DNA from: Paenibacillus hemerocallicola
GTDB taxonomy: Bacteria; Bacillota; Bacilli; Paenibacillales; NBRC-103111
DNA length: 64,000 nucleotides
Direction of reading: 5' to 3'
Assembly (NCBI RefSeq): GCF_006265175.1
Contig: NZ_VDCQ01000036.1
Coordinates: forward strand, 1 to 64,000
Shown here in pieces: positions 61,900 through 64,000 of the stretch. Position 1 is the first letter of the stretch; each line of letters begins with the position of its first letter. The translations under genes were made by a program, and so were the position numbers. Under the pieces are notes generated by a model that worked only from the letters and a program-made list of their open reading frames with translations, made no database searches and was not told where the DNA came from.

Positions 61900-62337
61900 A
61901 CCAATAGATGGACGGGGATATTTGGAGATGCTTCATGAAAATCCGGCTCAAAATAATAGCCGTTCCGGCAGCCGATTCATTCGGCGATTTGATCCAAAGT
62001 CAAATTCGTCTCGAGCAGCAAGCTTCTGGCCTGTTCCAGACGGAGCGAGGTCAAGTACTGGAGCGGATTGACGCCGAAATCCGAATTGAATTTTTGCGTA
62101 AACCGGACGGGGCTGAATCCGAGCGCAGCGGCGATTTCTTTCAGGCTGAACGATCGATACGCCTTCTTCTGAATCATCATGGCCGCTTTCACCATCGCCG
62201 GGTCCGGCTCCTTCAGCTCCGGAAGCTCCGCTGCCGAGCCGTAGATCGTCTTCATAGTACAAAAATTTGCCTTTATGCGGCCAGTACATCGAATAGATCA
62301 GGCGCGGCACAAAGCCGCTTGACGGAACCGTGCTCAT
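61900..62337 (-). pseudogene. AraC family regulator remnant
   Basis: From 62337 the frame opens MSTVPSSGFVPRLIYSMYWP, a typical AraC sensor start, then the sensor core (about 150 aa expected) is missing and the frame shifts into TIYGSAAELPELKEPDP followed by the first HTH (LKEIAAALGFSPVRFTQK). A stop after LDQIAE near 61977 interrupts the second HTH, whose remains (CRNGYYF, then SRIFMKHLQIS in another frame) run to about 61905. At least two frameshifts and a deletion; not functional. Upstream GGGAGG is still visible. The solute-binding gene that follows has lost its local regulator. Confidence 0.75.
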
Positions 62338-62440
62338 GGGGATTGCCTCCCGTCATCGGTAAGTGCGGAATACGCTAGCTCGGCGTTTCGAATTCCGAAA
62401 CGCTCGTTGGTTGGCATTTTAACACGAAAGGGCTTACATT

Positions 62441-62454
62441 TGAAAGCGTTTAAT
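62441..62454. promoter_or_regulatory. cre-like site upstream of solute-binding gene
   Basis: TGAAAGCGTTTAAT matches TGWAANCGNTNWCA at 12 of 14 positions and lies 23 bp before the ATG, so CcpA bound here would block transcript elongation or initiation. Confidence 0.45.
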
Positions 62455-62477
62455 CGAAAACGACAGGGGGGACTTCC

Positions 62478-63785
62478 ATGAAAAAAATATGGATGGCGTC
62501 ACTGGCCGCCGTGACCGTACTGACCGCCGCAGGCTGCGGCAACGAGTCGGCCGAACCGTCGGGCGACGGCAAAAAGCCCGCTCCGGCCAAAGCCGAGCCC
62601 GTCACGCTGCAAATTGCGAGCCAAGGCGCGAGCGCCACGATCGACACGATATTCCAGACGCTCGTCCAAGAGCACGTAACCAAAAAATATCCCCACATCA
62701 CGCTCAATTTCATGCCGGAAACCGGAGCGACCTCGCTCGATAATTTGATGGCGACCGGAACGATTCCCGACATCGTCATCTCCTTCAACGGCAACTTGGC
62801 TTCCTACAACGACAAAGGGCTCGTATTCGACATGACCTCTTTATTCAAAACGCATAACGTGGATTTGAGCCGCTTCGAGCCGAACTATATCGATGACGTG
62901 AAAAACGCGTCCAGCAAGGGCGAGCTGTACGGGCTTCCGTTCAACGTCAACTACCATGCGCTCTACTACAACAAAGATATTTTCGACAAGTTCGGCGTGG
63001 AGTACCCGAAGGACGGCATGACCTGGGAGGAGCTGATCGCGCTGGCCAGACGGGTGACGCGCGCGGAGGGGGCGGTCCAGTATCGGGGCCTCGATCCGGG
63101 CAACAGCGTCATCTGGATGTCTCAGCCGCTCGGGATCGCGGCGATCGATCCGGCTACGGATAAGGCGACGATGTCTACCGACAAATGGAAGCGGGTTTTC
63201 GAGCTGGGCAAGTCGATTTATGAAATTCCCGGCAACGGCTTGATTTCCACTTCGGCGAAGGATCAGTTCATGAAGACGAAGACGCTCGCCATGCTGCTCG
63301 ATTTGAACATTTTGACCCAATTGACGAGCGCCGACGCCAGCGGGATGAACTGGGACATCGCCCAATACCCGATCTATACGGAGAAGCCGAATACGTACGG
63401 CAACGCCAGCGTCTATGTCATGATCGCGAGCAAAACGGGCAAGTATTTGAACGAGGCGACCCAGGTGATGGATCTGATCTCCTCCGAGGAAGTGCAGATG
63501 GCGCTGTCGAAAAAGGGCCGCTTGTCTCCGCTGAAGAGCGAGCAGGTGAAGAAGGCTCTCGGCTCGGATAACCCGCAGCTGAAAGACAAGAAGCTGCCGA
63601 GCGTATTCAAGAGCAACCCGGTGCCGTATCCGAAAGCGTCGATGTACAGATCGAAGGCGGAAGGGCTCGTCGGGACGAAGTTCCGCCAATATGTGAACGG
63701 CGAAGTCGACGTCAATACGGCCTTGAAGCAGGTCGACGAAGAAATTAACAAGATGGTGGAGACGGAGAAAGGGGCGACGAAGTAA
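62478..63785 (+). CDS. Orphan solute-binding lipoprotein (family 1), paralog of the one at 47690
   Basis: 435 aa, lipobox LTAAGC (Cys20). Shares YNKDIFDKFG, PKDGMTWEEL and QYRGLDPG with the protein at 47690. ATG after AGGGGGG. Permease genes are not present up to the window end 215 bp later, but could lie beyond. Preceded by a cre-like site and an AraC pseudogene. Confidence 0.93.
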   Translation: MKKIWMASLAAVTVLTAAGCGNESAEPSGDGKKPAPAKAEPVTLQIASQGASATIDTIFQTLVQEHVTKKYPHITLNFMPETGATSLDNLMATGTIPDIVISFNGNLASYNDKGLVFDMTSLFKTHNVDLSRFEPNYIDDVKNASSKGELYGLPFNVNYHALYYNKDIFDKFGVEYPKDGMTWEELIALARRVTRAEGAVQYRGLDPGNSVIWMSQPLGIAAIDPATDKATMSTDKWKRVFELGKSIYEIPGNGLISTSAKDQFMKTKTLAMLLDLNILTQLTSADASGMNWDIAQYPIYTEKPNTYGNASVYVMIASKTGKYLNEATQVMDLISSEEVQMALSKKGRLSPLKSEQVKKALGSDNPQLKDKKLPSVFKSNPVPYPKASMYRSKAEGLVGTKFRQYVNGEVDVNTALKQVDEEINKMVETEKGATK

Positions 63786-63895
63786 CCGGCGGGACAACGG
63801 GCGCGAGCAGGTTCGCAGAAATCGCACGTAGGGGCGGCGATTTGCGCTATGAGGTTCGGTAATCTCGAGCTGTGTCAGCGGGGGCGGGGCGGGGA

Positions 63896-64000
63896 GCGAT
63901 AGCGGAACTCGAGTACGTTATTGCCCCCGATTGCGCTTCGGCAAAAAAAGTAACGGAACGGCGATTCGTTATTTGTCCGTTTCGACCGATTTCTCGTCCT
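63896..64000. repeat. Dispersed repeat relative, copy 4 (partial, at window edge)
   Basis: Contains AGCGGAACTCGAGTACGTTATT, split here as AGCGGAAC and GTACGTTATT, and AAGTAACGGAACGGCGATTC then GTTATTTGTCCG, the same kinds of TTCCGTTAT-type words as the other three copies, but diverged and cut by the window end. Confidence 0.5.

Overview
The window looks like chromosomal DNA of a spore-forming, GC-moderate Firmicute close to Paenibacillus or Cohnella. Evidence: a gerB-gerA-gerC germination operon, strong AGGAGG-type ribosome binding sites with frequent TTG and GTG starts, several LplB/YtcP-type sugar ABC importers encoded without their ATPase, many AraC regulators beside carbohydrate genes, and MenA. 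No rRNA, tRNA, CRISPR array or complete insertion sequence was recognised.

Layout. 1-704: simple repeats and a cre-like palindrome, no gene. 705-5643: amidohydrolase, Rieske ferredoxin and a three-gene ABC importer, all on +. 5727-9630: an AraC regulator divergent from a GH78-type rhamnosidase. 9653-11609: a decayed AraC/siderophore-binding regulator beside an intact FecB-type lipoprotein, both with Fur-box-like sites. 11741-14014: a MITE-like palindrome, an SDR, a 33-bp tandem repeat, one copy of a dispersed repeat and the stump of a large secreted protein. 14096-16390: a membrane GGDEF-EAL protein. 16619-23738: a catabolic cluster of class III aminotransferase, SDR, IclR regulator, IlvD/Edd dehydratase, amidohydrolase and Gfo/Idh/MocA oxidoreductase. 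24008-30500: a membrane AraC regulator and a second ABC importer. 30672-35030: a small membrane protein, an unknown 639-aa membrane protein, an EamA transporter and a phosphodiester-glycosidase-like protein. 35518-37053: an ECF41-type sigma factor divergent from a carboxymuconolactone-decarboxylase-like gene, each with the expected ECF41 promoter. 37174-43221: MenA, a DUF6081-like protein, PBP1A, an HNH nuclease and a PAS/HD-GYP protein. 43524-47264: the germination operon. 47690-52923: an orphan solute-binding protein, a multidomain GH30 enzyme and a divergent AraC regulator. 53182-57165: a thiosulfate/sulfane-sulfur module. 57357-63785: an unknown 824-aa GH-like protein, an FAD oxidoreductase, an AraC pseudogene and another orphan solute-binding protein.

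How it works together. Most of the window is plant-polymer scavenging: secreted or cytosolic glycosidases (GH78, GH30), sugar-binding lipoproteins and permeases, each unit with a local AraC or IclR regulator and often a cre-like CcpA site. The missing ATPases imply a shared MsmX-type ATPase elsewhere. The 18-24 kb cluster has the logic of a non-phosphorylative sugar pathway (dehydrogenase, lactonase, dehydratase), but no aldolase is present. Interspersed are signs of genome decay and small repeats: two AraC pseudogenes, a truncated FIMAH-domain protein, a palindromic MITE-like element and four copies of an intergenic repeat rich in TTCCGTTAT/ATAACGGAA. The best-supported regulatory observation is the ECF41 pair of divergent TGTCACA-N16-CGTC promoters.
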